Origin: a virus
Direction: 5' to 3' (one strand)
DNA length: 55,712 nucleotides
Virus record (IMG/VR): IMGVR_UViG_3300040807_003706
Location: 1-55,712 of that record
The position numbers and the translations under genes were made by a program. Below the pieces are notes generated by a model that saw only the letters and a list, made by a program, of their open reading frames with translations, ran no database searches and had not been told where the DNA came from. Below, in pieces: positions 18,129 through 26,838 of the stretch (the first letter of the stretch is position 1; the number at the start of each line of letters is the position of its first letter).

Positions 18129-21100
18129 TTAACGCTGGTTGTAAATAATGCCGCCAGGACGACTTTCTTTGAGAATGACGCTACGAACGGCGCCTTCCAA
18201 TTCGCGGCCTAGGGATTGACCTCCAGAGCCGTTAATTTGAGACGACGCTTGGCCATTGTTGACATTGACAACAATGTTAGTGGAGATGTTATTGCCAGCG
18301 CCGCCGCCAAGATCGACAGGGATTTTACGTCCGTCAGGCAGTGGCACAACGGCTTCGTTGAAACGACCTTCTCCGACAAGGCCAAGGGTGGGGCCTTTCA
18401 CCACTCCGCCGTTAGCAAAAGGAGTGAAACCACCTTCCCATACAGCGCCGTTTGCAGCAGTCAAGGCTACAGACCCTGGGAGAGGCGGTTTGGCGCCACC
18501 ACCACCTCCTCCTGTTAAGCCAGGCAGGAACATGCCAATGATTTGCACTGCAGCCCACTTGGCCAGTATTTGAGCAACCATATCGGCAAACATGCTTGCC
18601 ACGCTTCGAAAGGCATTCCCCAGCCCCTCTTGCCATGTTTGAGCACCAGTGGCGATGTCGGTAAATGCCTTGCCGAAAGCATCTCCAATGCCATTGGCCG
18701 CCGTGACAACCATGTTGGCTACGTTGGCTAATTTACCTAAGTCCTTTTCGGCTTGCTCGTAACCTTCGGAAATGATCACGCCAAACGGCTTCGGCCCCTG
18801 TGCCTCCGTTGCAGAAGCCTCGGTTTGCGCCTGCTGCCCAGGAAGAGCATCCCTCCCTTCGATGCGAAGACCAAGCTGTTTCTCCATTTCCCTGGTTATC
18901 GCTTGCAAATGAGCAAGACGCTCTTGTTCTGTTCTCGTTAAATCCTCTTTTGCCTGCAATTCGGCAATCGTAAGCTTTTGTTGATCAATACTCGTTTTCA
19001 ACTGCTCAATTTGAGCGTCGAGAGATTTCTTCTCTTCAGCAAAACGCTTCGCTATTTCTACCTTTAGCTTCGCAACGGCAGGCGTCACCCCGTTTAGAAC
19101 AAGGTCGTAATACTGTTTCACATAGGAAGTCTCTTCTTCCTGCGAAGCCACAATATCCTTAAGTTTCTTCTTGGTTTCTTCGTATTGAGTGTTTAAGTCA
19201 AGTTGCAACTGTAGCTGGCTACTGAGGATCGCCTCTTGACGCTGAAATTGCAGCTCGGCAAGTTTCGCCTTTTTCTCCTCCATTGGAATATTTTCCAGGA
19301 GTACCTGCTTGCCCTGATTCTCAAGTTCAGTGAGCTGCTTGAGCAGCTCAAGCTCAGACACTAAAATCTCATTGCCATTAATTCTTGCTGTTGCAATCTG
19401 CTTGTTAATTTCAAACAGTTTCTTTGCAAGTTCCAAGCGCAATTGGAGCTGTGGCAACTGGCTTTCACGCTCTTTCTTGGCCTTAGCTTTACCACCTTTG
19501 CCATCGCTTGTTGCGCCCAAATCAAGACCAGCACCAGGTCCGCCATATGTGAAGTCGTCCACCTTGGCTGGAGCTTGAGCATCAAGGGCGGCCTGGCCGC
19601 CCATGGCCTCAAATTGCCTCTGCAGTTGCTGCCTTCTCAACTCAAGGCTGTCAGTAGCCGCACCGCGACGTTTTCCGCTCGCTGCTCCACTTGCAATCTT
19701 TGCATTTACCTTGTCCAAGTCGCGCTTAACCTCGGCAACCGACATCATGCCAAGGAGTCTTCTCACCTCTCTAAATGCTGCACTAAAAGCTTTAATAATT
19801 GCAGAAGACACCTTTACAGCGACAGAAACCATGGTGCCGATAATACGAGCAAAGCCCGTAACTAGAACCCCCCAGTCACGCAAATATTCCGAAACAAACT
19901 GCTTGTTCTCATTCACCCAACTGGTGAATCCCTGGATTGTCTCGGTGAAGAAGTCTTGGAAGACAGCACCAGCAGGGCCAAGAGCAGAGCCAACGGCGAT
20001 TTGCATATCAGCCATCGCCTTCTCAAGGCGGCGCCCTGCAAATTCAGGGCCAGTGGCTAATCTTTCAGCAAACTTACCATAGTCTTCGTAGTTCTCCTTG
20101 GCGAACGTAACGAATTCCTTGATGCCAACTTCACCATTCTTGAGAGCATCTTGCAGCTCATCAAAGCTCATCTTGTTCGCTTGCGCGAACTTAATCACGG
20201 CGCCAGGGAAGCGCTCACCTAACTGGCCACGAAGTTCTTCCGCTTGAACACTGCCCTTGCTGAAGATTTGAACGATCGCACGCATGGCGCCGTCCACGTC
20301 TTCCAAAGAGCCCCCGACAGAAGACACCGCCAATACGGTGCCTTCCAAAATCTGCTGCGTATCTTGGACGGACAGTCCATATTGCTTTGTATTCACTCGC
20401 AGTTGAGTGAACTGGCGATACACCTGCTCCATAGGGACGACAAGTGTATTGCTGCTATCGGCAATGGCCTTTTGCGACTCAGCAAAATCCTTTGCATCGA
20501 TGGAGGCAAGGGCTAGGCCTCTTTGGAGCTGAGCAATGGTCGCAGCGCTCTTGGCGGCGCTGGAAATCATGCCGCTCATGTTGTCTACAGCCTGGCCAAT
20601 AGCAGCCCCTGCAAAAGCCCCAGCAGGGCCTCCCATGAGGCCGCCAGCAATGCCGCCTACAGCACTACCAACGCCGCCGCCAAGGCCTCCTCCGTAAAGG
20701 AATGCGCCACCAGCAGCACCAAGGCGTTGACCCCTGGTTAGTGGACGCCTAGTTTGCTTCGCAATGCCCCTTTCGGCTTCACGAATTTGTTTATTAAGCT
20801 CCCTCCATTCTTCGGTGTCGGGACTAATTTCTCTTGCCCTGTTTCTAAGAATGGTCAGCTTCGCTTCAAGCTGATTCAAACTGCCAGGAGTGAATGCTCC
20901 AAGCTGATTACTTAACTGAACGCTTTCAGCAAGTCTGCTCGTAGATTGGAGCTGGCCATTTAACTTGCCAATTTGCCCCTGAAGGTTGATCCACGCTTCA
21001 GTGTTAGGCGCAAGCTGCGAAGCTTCAATACTCGCAGCTTCAATTTGCTTGCGCAGTTGAACGAAACTACCAGCATCAAATGCACCTGCCTGCGCACCCA

Positions 21101-21407
21101 ATTGAATGGCGCGAGCTTGCATGCCACCACGCTCGCGCATGCCTTGCGCAACGCCCAAGCCAGTGGCTGTTTCCTGGAATCGCCTGCTTCCAATTCTTAA
21201 GCCAGACAATCGCCGCTCTATGGCGGCGATTTGCTTGTCAAGAGTTCTAAACGTGGCATCAAAACTGGTCCTCAAAGAGCCAGTGTCAATATCAATCTTG
21301 ATCTTCTTGCCATTGCGAGCAACATCTGCAATGGCCTTATTAACCTTCTCTAGCTCGCGAGCAATTGCGTTCGCGTTCGTAGAGAAATTAATCGTATAGC
21401 GTGCCAT
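18129..21407 (-). CDS. H: Tape measure protein
   Basis: 1092 residues, the longest gene here. Contains the TMP_N type domain (~300-480: VPMEQVYRQFTQLRVNTKQY, AQEELRGQLGERFPGAVIKF, AVGSALGPAGAVFQDFF), Gly/Ala-rich hydrophobic helices (~225-280), long coiled coils (~640-850) and a C-terminal Gly-rich segment (VVPLPDGRKIPVDLGGGAG). It sets tail length, spans the tube and is ejected with DNA. At about 1.5 angstrom per residue, 1092 residues implies a tail around 160 nm, which suits a siphovirus (inference). Confidence 0.93.
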   Translation of the reverse strand: MARYTINFSTNANAIARELEKVNKAIADVARNGKKIKIDIDTGSLRTSFDATFRTLDKQIAAIERRLSGLRIGSRRFQETATGLGVAQGMRERGGMQARAIQLGAQAGAFDAGSFVQLRKQIEAASIEASQLAPNTEAWINLQGQIGKLNGQLQSTSRLAESVQLSNQLGAFTPGSLNQLEAKLTILRNRAREISPDTEEWRELNKQIREAERGIAKQTRRPLTRGQRLGAAGGAFLYGGGLGGGVGSAVGGIAGGLMGGPAGAFAGAAIGQAVDNMSGMISSAAKSAATIAQLQRGLALASIDAKDFAESQKAIADSSNTLVVPMEQVYRQFTQLRVNTKQYGLSVQDTQQILEGTVLAVSSVGGSLEDVDGAMRAIVQIFSKGSVQAEELRGQLGERFPGAVIKFAQANKMSFDELQDALKNGEVGIKEFVTFAKENYEDYGKFAERLATGPEFAGRRLEKAMADMQIAVGSALGPAGAVFQDFFTETIQGFTSWVNENKQFVSEYLRDWGVLVTGFARIIGTMVSVAVKVSSAIIKAFSAAFREVRRLLGMMSVAEVKRDLDKVNAKIASGAASGKRRGAATDSLELRRQQLQRQFEAMGGQAALDAQAPAKVDDFTYGGPGAGLDLGATSDGKGGKAKAKKERESQLPQLQLRLELAKKLFEINKQIATARINGNEILVSELELLKQLTELENQGKQVLLENIPMEEKKAKLAELQFQRQEAILSSQLQLQLDLNTQYEETKKKLKDIVASQEEETSYVKQYYDLVLNGVTPAVAKLKVEIAKRFAEEKKSLDAQIEQLKTSIDQQKLTIAELQAKEDLTRTEQERLAHLQAITREMEKQLGLRIEGRDALPGQQAQTEASATEAQGPKPFGVIISEGYEQAEKDLGKLANVANMVVTAANGIGDAFGKAFTDIATGAQTWQEGLGNAFRSVASMFADMVAQILAKWAAVQIIGMFLPGLTGGGGGGAKPPLPGSVALTAANGAVWEGGFTPFANGGVVKGPTLGLVGEGRFNEAVVPLPDGRKIPVDLGGGAGNNISTNIVVNVNNGQASSQINGSGGQSLGRELEGAVRSVILKESRPGGIIYNQR

Positions 21408-21928
21408 TATTTAGTCTCCTTCTTAAATACAGTGTCGATCACTTCAAAAAGATCTTCGATGGTCTCCTCCGTCCACGGTCTCGCTGGATTGCGAGCACCA
21501 GACCCCCTGGCAACATAGCCATCATGCACCCCTCCTGCATGAGGCGCAGTCCATTCAAATTCTGTAACCGAAGAATTCACGTCATCTCTTCGTTTACTGT
21601 TTAACAATGTAGATGTATCAACAATGTCGCGAGGCTCAGTCACCCTTTGACCGTTCTTCCTGCGCGTTTCGAAATCAGGCCCTTTCCAGCCCCATTTCTC
21701 CAATGTGATTTGCTGATCAAAATCATTGTCAGCCCAGTCCATCGACAGGCTAAACGTGCGCTGGCAAACGCCGCGCAGTTTGACGTTGCGATTCACTTCC
21801 TCCTCTCGCAATTTGACGCCAACCAATTTTTTCGCACCCTTGATCGTGCGTTCCAGTGCGTCTAAAGCTCTACCAATAACATTGTCAGCTTGAAACGCAC
21901 TGCTCTCAAAACGGACTTGGTACGTCAC
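21407..21928 (-). CDS. HK97 gp10-like neck/tail-completion protein (putative)
   Basis: 173 residues. Ends with EPRDIVDTSTLLNSKRRDD... FEWTAPHAGGVHDGY....NPARPWTEETI: the 'PR.i.DTG.L..S......  y...vHdG....R.PaRPW' motif of gp10-like head-tail joining and minor tail proteins. Position is unusual, between the tail chaperones and the tape measure, whereas in many siphophages it lies near the connectors. Its stop overlaps the tape measure start by one base. Likely acts at the neck or tail terminus. Confidence 0.7.
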   Translation of the reverse strand: MTYQVRFESSAFQADNVIGRALDALERTIKGAKKLVGVKLREEEVNRNVKLRGVCQRTFSLSMDWADNDFDQQITLEKWGWKGPDFETRRKNGQRVTEPRDIVDTSTLLNSKRRDDVNSSVTEFEWTAPHAGGVHDGYVARGSGARNPARPWTEETIEDLFEVIDTVFKKETK

Positions 21929-21969
21929 AACTACAATGCGCCGACTATATGCTGTTGATAATCTAGCAT

Positions 21970-22380
21970 TTACGCCAATTCACTACCAAGCATTGCAACA
22001 ATAGCGGCGGGAAGTTTTTGCTCTCTAAGCGCCCATTTCAACGCTTCCCTCGTGCTTTCCGTAATTACTGATTCATCGTCTTCCAGCTCGTAGGGCAAGA
22101 AGTCGGTAATTTTTGCCTTGTTGCTCTTTCCACCAAGGGCAGATGCAACCATGACACCAAGCTTTGCCGTGGACACGCTACTTGCGTTCATCCGCATCTT
22201 GGTGATCTTTGCATTGCTCTCTAGTACGTCTGAAATCAAACGCACAGGCAGTCTTGCAAAGTTTTCCGCGTGAAATATTGGGTCTGGTAAATTTAACGCG
22301 GCTAGTTGACAATACAACAACGTCCAATCCGTCAAGCCTTCAAGGGCCTTTTCGGCTCCTTCAACTAGCCGAGTAATTAG
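21970..22380 (-). CDS. Tail assembly chaperone, -1 frameshift extension (GT 'T' part)
   Basis: Open frame in the -1 register continuing from the slippery site. Read from the shift it begins LITRLVEGAEKALEGLTDWT and gives about 136 residues; the only internal initiator is a TTG at 22335, which has no good ribosome site. It therefore most likely exists only as the C-terminal part of a fused chaperone, as lambda T in gpGT. In lambda the T domain binds the tube protein while the G part coats the tape measure. Position between the G-like gene and the tape measure fits. Confidence 0.85.
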   Translation of the reverse strand, partial: LITRLVEGAEKALEGLTDWTLLYCQLAALNLPDPIFHAENFARLPVRLISDVLESNAKITKMRMNASSVSTAKLGVMVASALGGKSNKAKITDFLPYELEDDESVITESTREALKWALREQKLPAAIVAMLGSELA

Positions 22381-22907
22381 TTTTTTTCAGGATTCTCCCC
22401 GTCCTCCGCCTGTTTCTCTTCTTCCTTTTGATCGCCCACCTCTTCCATCATCATGAAAGCCTCTACTAGCTCAATAGTTAACTTTGGCAGCATCTTGGTG
22501 TCTTCATCGGTCCAATCAGACGTGGGCTCCCACTTCTTGCCCTGAAGCACCTCGCCCCTGTTCCTGAAGAACATCGTCACAAGCTGTTCCGTCTGACTCC
22601 GATTGGACGGCATGCTCTCCATCAAAGCGGCGGCTTCATTGGCGTAGCTGCCAACAAATTCGTCGTCAAACATGGCGCTGCTTTGAAGCATCTCAAATGC
22701 TTCGCCTTCACTGATGCCCTTTTCCCTTGCAATCTTCTTCGCAAGGTCAACAGCTTTCAATGTGAAGAGCGCTCGCTTCTGGGATTGCTCTTCCCTCAGC
22801 CACGCCTCCTCCGCAAGCCAACTACCATACTTCCGTAGACGCAACTTATCGCCAAGCTTCTCGTACTCTGGGCTGCTGAGAAGAAAAAACGAGGAATATT
22901 TACTCAT
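22377..22907 (-). CDS. G: Tail assembly chaperone (G-like)
   Basis: 176 residues, helical N-terminus (SPEYEKLGDKLRLRKYGSWL) and a strongly acidic C-terminal tail (EEVGDQKEEEKQAEDGENPE). Ends GAA AAA AAC TAA, so the stop codon is immediately after a slippery heptamer. Function by analogy with lambda gpG: coats the tape measure and prevents premature tube assembly. Starts inside the end of the preceding 78-residue gene (8-base overlap). Confidence 0.85.
   Translation of the reverse strand: MSKYSSFFLLSSPEYEKLGDKLRLRKYGSWLAEEAWLREEQSQKRALFTLKAVDLAKKIAREKGISEGEAFEMLQSSAMFDDEFVGSYANEAAALMESMPSNRSQTEQLVTMFFRNRGEVLQGKKWEPTSDWTDEDTKMLPKLTIELVEAFMMMEEVGDQKEEEKQAEDGENPEKN
22380..22386 (-). promoter_or_regulatory. 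Programmed -1 ribosomal frameshift site (A AAA AAC)
   Basis: On the minus strand the zero-frame codons read GAA AAA AAC TAA, giving the textbook X XXY YYZ heptamer A AAA AAC at 22386-22380. The -1 frame is open from here through 21970. This is the standard mechanism making G and GT from one message in siphophages. Confidence 0.9.
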
Positions 22908-23136
22908 GGGGGGCGCTAATAAGCAGAGAGAGTCTAGCGTTCGTCACCTTTACTGGCACAGGGCTGTTTACAACCTTTAATGGCACAACAACGCGGCACT
23001 CTTCTCCGCAAAGCTCCACTTCAATGCTCTCTCCACAGCCAGGCAAGAAGCATGCCAATCCAGCGGCAATTTCATCATTCCGCTTGGTTGCATCAAACAA
23101 CCAAGCTTTCTCACATTTACTTTTGACCAGCTTCAT
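22900..23136 (-). CDS. Small conserved-looking protein in tail module
   Basis: 78 residues, with four Cys (CFLPGCGESIEVELCGEECR) and a Val-rich C-terminus. It overlaps the tail terminator-like gene by 4 bases and the chaperone gene by 8. The cysteines might bind a metal. No family recognised; role in tail tube or chaperone step inferred only from position. Confidence 0.65.
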   Translation of the reverse strand: MKLVKSKCEKAWLFDATKRNDEIAAGLACFLPGCGESIEVELCGEECRVVVPLKVVNSPVPVKVTNARLSLLISAPHE

Positions 23137-23537
23137 TCAGCAGGCATGTATTGAGTGAGCGTCTCAACGTCAGGGATCAGCACGCGATACTGCTCGTAGG
23201 CAATGTCACTGTACTCCTGATAACTGCTTCTGGCATCTGGAAAATGCCTCAACAGACGCAAGATGGCCTCTTCCAGGTTCTTAGAGCTAGTTGTGTAATT
23301 GACCAGCACCACTTCCCAAGTCTTGTTGAGCTGCACCGTACCCACCAGTGCGCGAGATGTTTGCCTTGGATACTGACGGATGGTCACCTCCAGTCCAGTG
23401 GCCTTCCAGCCCTTGGGCACGCCATGCTCTCCAGTGACATACAAAGCTGGCTGTTGCATATTGTTTGGCAATGTATAAGTGCCAATCAATTCAGACAGCA
23501 GTTGAGAAACCGTGTCGCGCAGTTGGATGATGTTCAT
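23133..23537 (-). CDS. Tail terminator-like protein (putative)
   Basis: 134 residues beginning MNIIQLRDTVSQLLSELIGT. Length, alpha/beta character, and a segment with NLEEAILRLLRHFPDARSSY and a final Y.VLIPDVE resemble tail terminator/completion proteins of the lambda gpU/HK97 gp11 type, which cap the tube. It lies right after the tail tube gene, an accepted place for it. No diagnostic motif, so moderate confidence. Confidence 0.5.
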   Translation of the reverse strand: MNIIQLRDTVSQLLSELIGTYTLPNNMQQPALYVTGEHGVPKGWKATGLEVTIRQYPRQTSRALVGTVQLNKTWEVVLVNYTTSSKNLEEAILRLLRHFPDARSSYQEYSDIAYEQYRVLIPDVETLTQYMPAE

Positions 23538-23548
23538 TACATTAAAAT

Positions 23549-23566
23549 AGCCCCCTTTCGGGGGCT
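23549..23566 (-). terminator. Hairpin terminator after tail tube gene
   Basis: Stem AGCCCCC / GGGGGCT with a four-base loop; on the minus strand followed by ATTTTAAT. The weak U-tract suggests partial termination, so downstream tail genes would be made at a lower level than capsid and tube protein. Confidence 0.75.
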
Positions 23567-23588
23567 GTAGCGTTCACTAAGCCTAGGC

Positions 23589-24167
23589 TCAGGAGTTGGG
23601 ACTGGTCGGGATGAGCGCACCAGAGATGGTGCAACGGCCAGCACCGTAGGTGCCACGGCTCATTAGATCGAAAGTGGTCTCAACGAGGTTGTCAGCAGGA
23701 TAGCTCTCGTTGTAGTTCATCACGGTTGCTGCGAAGCAGGTGAGGTCGTATGTTTGATCGCCGAGGAACTTGAAGATCTCAACGTACAGCTCAAAGTCTT
23801 TTTCAGTACGACCGCGCAGCACCAGATCCATTGCCTCATCAAACTGAGTGGAATCAATCTGGCTGCCATCCAGATCTTTCTGGAAGTACGAAGTAATGGA
23901 AGCTTGGCAACGCTGGGTCACTTTCACGCCATCAGCAAAACCGCCATTACCAAGCAGGTAATATTCGGTTTCACCATCGTTGAAAGCAACGCTTGCATTT
24001 GTTACGCCGCCAAGGAAATACATGGCGGAGGGCACGCCCGATGTGGGGCGGCTAAGAGCGCCGGCAGTGGCGGGAGTAATAGCAGGGCGAGTGGCGCCAG
24101 AAAGAGCGCCCACATACACAATAGTGTCCTGGCTCTTAATGATCTGTGTGGGATGTTGAATGGCCAT
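23589..24167 (-). CDS. Major tail (tube) protein (putative)
   Basis: 192 residues starting MAIQHPTQIIKSQDTIVYVG. Features of tube proteins: a Pro/Ala-rich flexible segment near 30-45, a conserved style 'LGNGGFADGVKVTQRCQASI TSYF', and FELYVEIFKFLG in the second half. It is followed by a terminator and lies exactly between connector genes and the terminator/chaperone genes, the normal slot for the tube protein. Codons look unremarkable. Confidence 0.75.
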   Translation of the reverse strand: MAIQHPTQIIKSQDTIVYVGALSGATRPAITPATAGALSRPTSGVPSAMYFLGGVTNASVAFNDGETEYYLLGNGGFADGVKVTQRCQASITSYFQKDLDGSQIDSTQFDEAMDLVLRGRTEKDFELYVEIFKFLGDQTYDLTCFAATVMNYNESYPADNLVETTFDLMSRGTYGAGRCTISGALIPTSPNS

Positions 24168-24190
24168 TGAAACAATGCGAAGGAGCGTGA

Positions 24191-24580
24191 TTAACGATTA
24201 AGAACACTTCCTGCTCCCACAACTCTAAAGTAGCCGTGGATTGGAGTGCCCAAAAACTGACGGTAGTGGTCAGTCATCTCGGTCGTAGGGAGTAATTCAA
24301 AACGCCCCTCCTGATTTTCAATGGTGGCCGCAGCCACACTTCCAGGGGGCACTCCCGAAAACGCTAGTGGGCTAACGATTCTGCCTTTCATATAGATGGC
24401 ACTTTCATCAGCCCCGAGTCGTTGATCGTATCGAGGATCCCTGCTCTGCTTCAAAGTGGCATAGTACGTTACATCTCCAGTGAGTTCAACGTAATTACCG
24501 GTGGTCGAGTCTGTTGCATATCCGCTCGCCACTGCAAACACCAGTGTGGCATTGGCTAGTGGCGGAGCAGGATTAGTCAT
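24191..24580 (-). CDS. Head closure / stopper-like protein (putative)
   Basis: 129 residues, beta-rich. The part LKQSRDPRYDQRLGADESAI YMKGRIVSPLAF followed by VPPGSVAAATIENQEGRFEL resembles small beta-barrel head-closure proteins (a central 'G.l..P..lP..i..g..' run). It overlaps the preceding connector gene by one base. Between adaptor and tube genes, the usual place for a stopper; the assignment is positional. Confidence 0.5.
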   Translation of the reverse strand: MTNPAPPLANATLVFAVASGYATDSTTGNYVELTGDVTYYATLKQSRDPRYDQRLGADESAIYMKGRIVSPLAFSGVPPGSVAAATIENQEGRFELLPTTEMTDHYRQFLGTPIHGYFRVVGAGSVLNR

Positions 24581-24891
24581 TAGACAACGAAACCAAGCAG
24601 AGAGGATGATGCCGCTTCAGTGAGACGTTTGAATTCTTGCCCATACAATGTGGCATCGAGCCCCTTGCCATAAACCTTGCCATCTGTTGCGCCAATTTGA
24701 ACGCCCATTTGTGCAAGCTGAATAGCAATGATGTGAGCGGCTAGAAAACGTACTGCTCGGTCTGTCTGATCACCAAAGATGTCCGACGAAACGTCTGCAG
24801 AAGCGCTTTCAATGGCCCCGTTCACAATGCCCGATGGATGAGGGCTGAACTCAGGGAAACGCTCTAGGAAACCAGCGTAAGTGACTGTCAT
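24580..24891 (-). CDS. Head-tail adaptor, DUF4054-like
   Basis: 103 residues. FLERFPEFSPHPSGIVNGAI ESASADV and RAVRFLAAHIIAIQLAQMG fit DUF4054-type connectors: 'F...FPeF......V...i..A......' followed by an Ala/His helix ('A...l.AH.la'). These form the ring beneath the portal. Overlaps the upstream gene by 4 bases. Confidence 0.75.
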   Translation of the reverse strand: MTVTYAGFLERFPEFSPHPSGIVNGAIESASADVSSDIFGDQTDRAVRFLAAHIIAIQLAQMGVQIGATDGKVYGKGLDATLYGQEFKRLTEAASSSLLGFVV

Positions 24892-25274
24892 GCTTTTCCT
24901 ATGCGAATGGCTTCAAGACGACGGTTAATCGCATTGCGCACCCTCACGCGACCTTCAATCTTCTTCCAATCACCGAGTTTATCCTCGTCGTGAAGAAGTT
25001 CAATGGCCTGGATGGCTTGACTCAGAGGAAGCTGTGAAAGATTCTCGGCGGATTTGGGAATGGTCTCAATCTCCACGCGCTCTTTCATCTCCTCAATAGC
25101 CCCAATACGAAGAAGACTCTGCACCGTAGGGTTCAGTTTTGCTTCTTCCCATTGCTCATCAGGAATTTCCTGATTAAGGCCAGGAGCAAGGCTAATTACG
25201 CCTCGCTTGGTAATCACTCCGAAACTGGCTTCTCGCGGCGGGTTTTCAAGTTCGGGACGGTAAGCGATAAGCAT
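24888..25274 (-). CDS. Hypothetical head-module protein
   Basis: 128 residues from ATG at 25274 (a TTG five codons upstream is a less likely start). N-terminus MLIAYRPELENPPREASFGV, then a helical, charged C-terminus (LPLSQAIQAIELLHDEDKLG, KKIEGRVRVRNAINRRLEAI). The arrangement of a conserved beta segment plus a terminal basic helix right after the capsid gene suggests a connector or completion protein. Family not recognised. Confidence 0.6.
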   Translation of the reverse strand: MLIAYRPELENPPREASFGVITKRGVISLAPGLNQEIPDEQWEEAKLNPTVQSLLRIGAIEEMKERVEIETIPKSAENLSQLPLSQAIQAIELLHDEDKLGDWKKIEGRVRVRNAINRRLEAIRIGKA

Positions 25275-25338
25275 TTGTTGAATTAACAAACCTGATTAGC
25301 TTAACCGTCCTTTCTTGACAAACTACCTAAAGATTTCC

Positions 25339-26253
25339 TCAGGGAGCTTGAACGTAAATGACACTCTTGGGATAGTACAGAGTGATGCCACCCACGCGAG
25401 CATGGGCAGGAACGATGAATTCCAGACCGCGCTGCTGAGGGGGGAACAGCTCAAGGGGCTGAGGAATGTGCAGTTGCACTTTGCCCGGATCACGCTTGTA
25501 CACAACCATCCGGTTCTTGCTGAGAGCGCTCTTGTCAGCATCAAGCTGGTTAATCGGCTCAACGTTACGGATGAAAGGATTGGTGCGCAGGAAATATTCC
25601 AGCACAGTCACGTCCGAAGAATCGGAGTTACGAGTGGTGGAAACAATGTTGTAATCTTCCCACGACATCAGAATGGTGTCGGGCTGCTCCTTCATGTTGG
25701 AGCCATTGATGATGGCAGTAACACCCTGGTTCAGCAGCTCCAGCATGTCCTGAGAAGTAGTACCAGTGGCGGTGACACCGGTGAACCACTTGTCAGCGGC
25801 CAACACGTCAACGGTGGAGTTGTTGAAGAAGCCGACGAGGTTAACGGAAGCCTCACCGAACATTGCAATCTCTTCAACCTTCTCTTCATAAGCACGACGC
25901 ACAGCGGCGGCGCGGCGCTGCTCCAGAGCCACGTTGGCCATTTGAGCGGCACGCAGTTCCTGTACGGTGTAACCGAAGGAACCACCGAACGAACGGATGT
26001 TGATGCTCCGCTCGATCTGGCTCACATCAGCACGCGGCAGATCATCTGCGGCGTCAGAGATGAGCTTGAAGTCACCAGTCGCATCCATGATGCGGTAGGT
26101 GAAGGTCTGGGCGCCAGGGCCAGCTTCGCTGGTTACAGGCAGGATTGTTGCGTATTTGATGTCGGCATACTCGACTTCAAACACTTGAGGGCGAATGTAC
26201 TCAAGCTGACGCTCAAGAAACAGGCTCGCCTCGTCCATACGAAATTCGCTCAT
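25339..26253 (-). CDS. Major capsid protein, DUF2184 type
   Basis: 304 residues. LPVTSEAGPGAQTFTYRIMD then AADDLPRADVSQIERSINIR SFGGSFGYTVQELRAAQM and RRAYEEKVEEIAMFGEA are the shared elements of DUF2184 HK97-fold capsid proteins. C-terminal IVPAHARVGGITLYYPKSVI matches the end of the family. No long N-terminal scaffold arm; a separate scaffold is supplied upstream. It follows the decoration and protease genes. Confidence 0.88.
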   Translation of the reverse strand: MSEFRMDEASLFLERQLEYIRPQVFEVEYADIKYATILPVTSEAGPGAQTFTYRIMDATGDFKLISDAADDLPRADVSQIERSINIRSFGGSFGYTVQELRAAQMANVALEQRRAAAVRRAYEEKVEEIAMFGEASVNLVGFFNNSTVDVLAADKWFTGVTATGTTSQDMLELLNQGVTAIINGSNMKEQPDTILMSWEDYNIVSTTRNSDSSDVTVLEYFLRTNPFIRNVEPINQLDADKSALSKNRMVVYKRDPGKVQLHIPQPLELFPPQQRGLEFIVPAHARVGGITLYYPKSVIYVQAP

Positions 26254-26265
26254 GGGGTCCTCCTA

Positions 26266-26835
26266 TCAGGAATCGACGGCAAGGGTGAAATCAGGGCCGT
26301 TCAGCTCCAGCAGAGCAATTCCAGCACCAGTAGTCTTCGACGCCCAACGGGCGCCAGTTAGACGGCGGGTCTTACCGCTCACAAAAGCATGAGAGAAGCG
26401 ACCAGGATGTGCGCCAGCAGTGGCGCCAGTGTTTGTGACGTAGTACACGCGCACAGGAGAGGTGAGATCGACGGCGCCAGTCACATAGACGGCAACAACG
26501 CCTTTGTTCACCACGTTTAGAGCCTGCTCATCAGAAGCAGCAGGACGACCATTGGCATCAACGTTGGCTTCCTCGATGTAGGTGAGAGCATTCACGCCCA
26601 CCACAGTGTCACCAGTAGCAGCAACGGTCTTGGCAGAATTACCAACGGAACCACCAGTGTTAACCACCAGCAGGTCACCGAAAGCGATGCCAGCGCCAGT
26701 TTCGTTCACGAAAGTGGCGACGTTATTATCAGCAATGTCAGCGAACTGGCCTTCCAGAGCAGCGGTCAGTTCCAGCGGGTAGCTGGACTGCACACCGCCG
26801 GCAGCACCTGCGCTGGGGGTAAAAACAACGGCCAT
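26266..26835 (-). CDS. Capsid decoration/cement protein, DUF2190-like
   Basis: 189 residues, small-residue and beta-rich. TFVNETGAGIAFGDLLVVNT then VVGVNALTYIEEANVDANGR and VNKGVVAVYVTGAVDLTSPV RVYYV fit trimeric beta-barrel cement proteins ('G..i.fG.lv', 'G.....', 'v.....G...V'). Sits directly between protease-scaffold and capsid genes, as decoration genes often do. Confidence 0.7.
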   Translation of the reverse strand: MAVVFTPSAGAAGGVQSSYPLELTAALEGQFADIADNNVATFVNETGAGIAFGDLLVVNTGGSVGNSAKTVAATGDTVVGVNALTYIEEANVDANGRPAASDEQALNVVNKGVVAVYVTGAVDLTSPVRVYYVTNTGATAGAHPGRFSHAFVSGKTRRLTGARWASKTTGAGIALLELNGPDFTLAVDS

Positions 26836-26838
26836 GGA

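Noticed and set aside
25315-26361. 348-residue plus frame opposite the capsid gene.
   Set aside because: Antisense of the major capsid gene, whose motifs are unmistakable on the minus strand.
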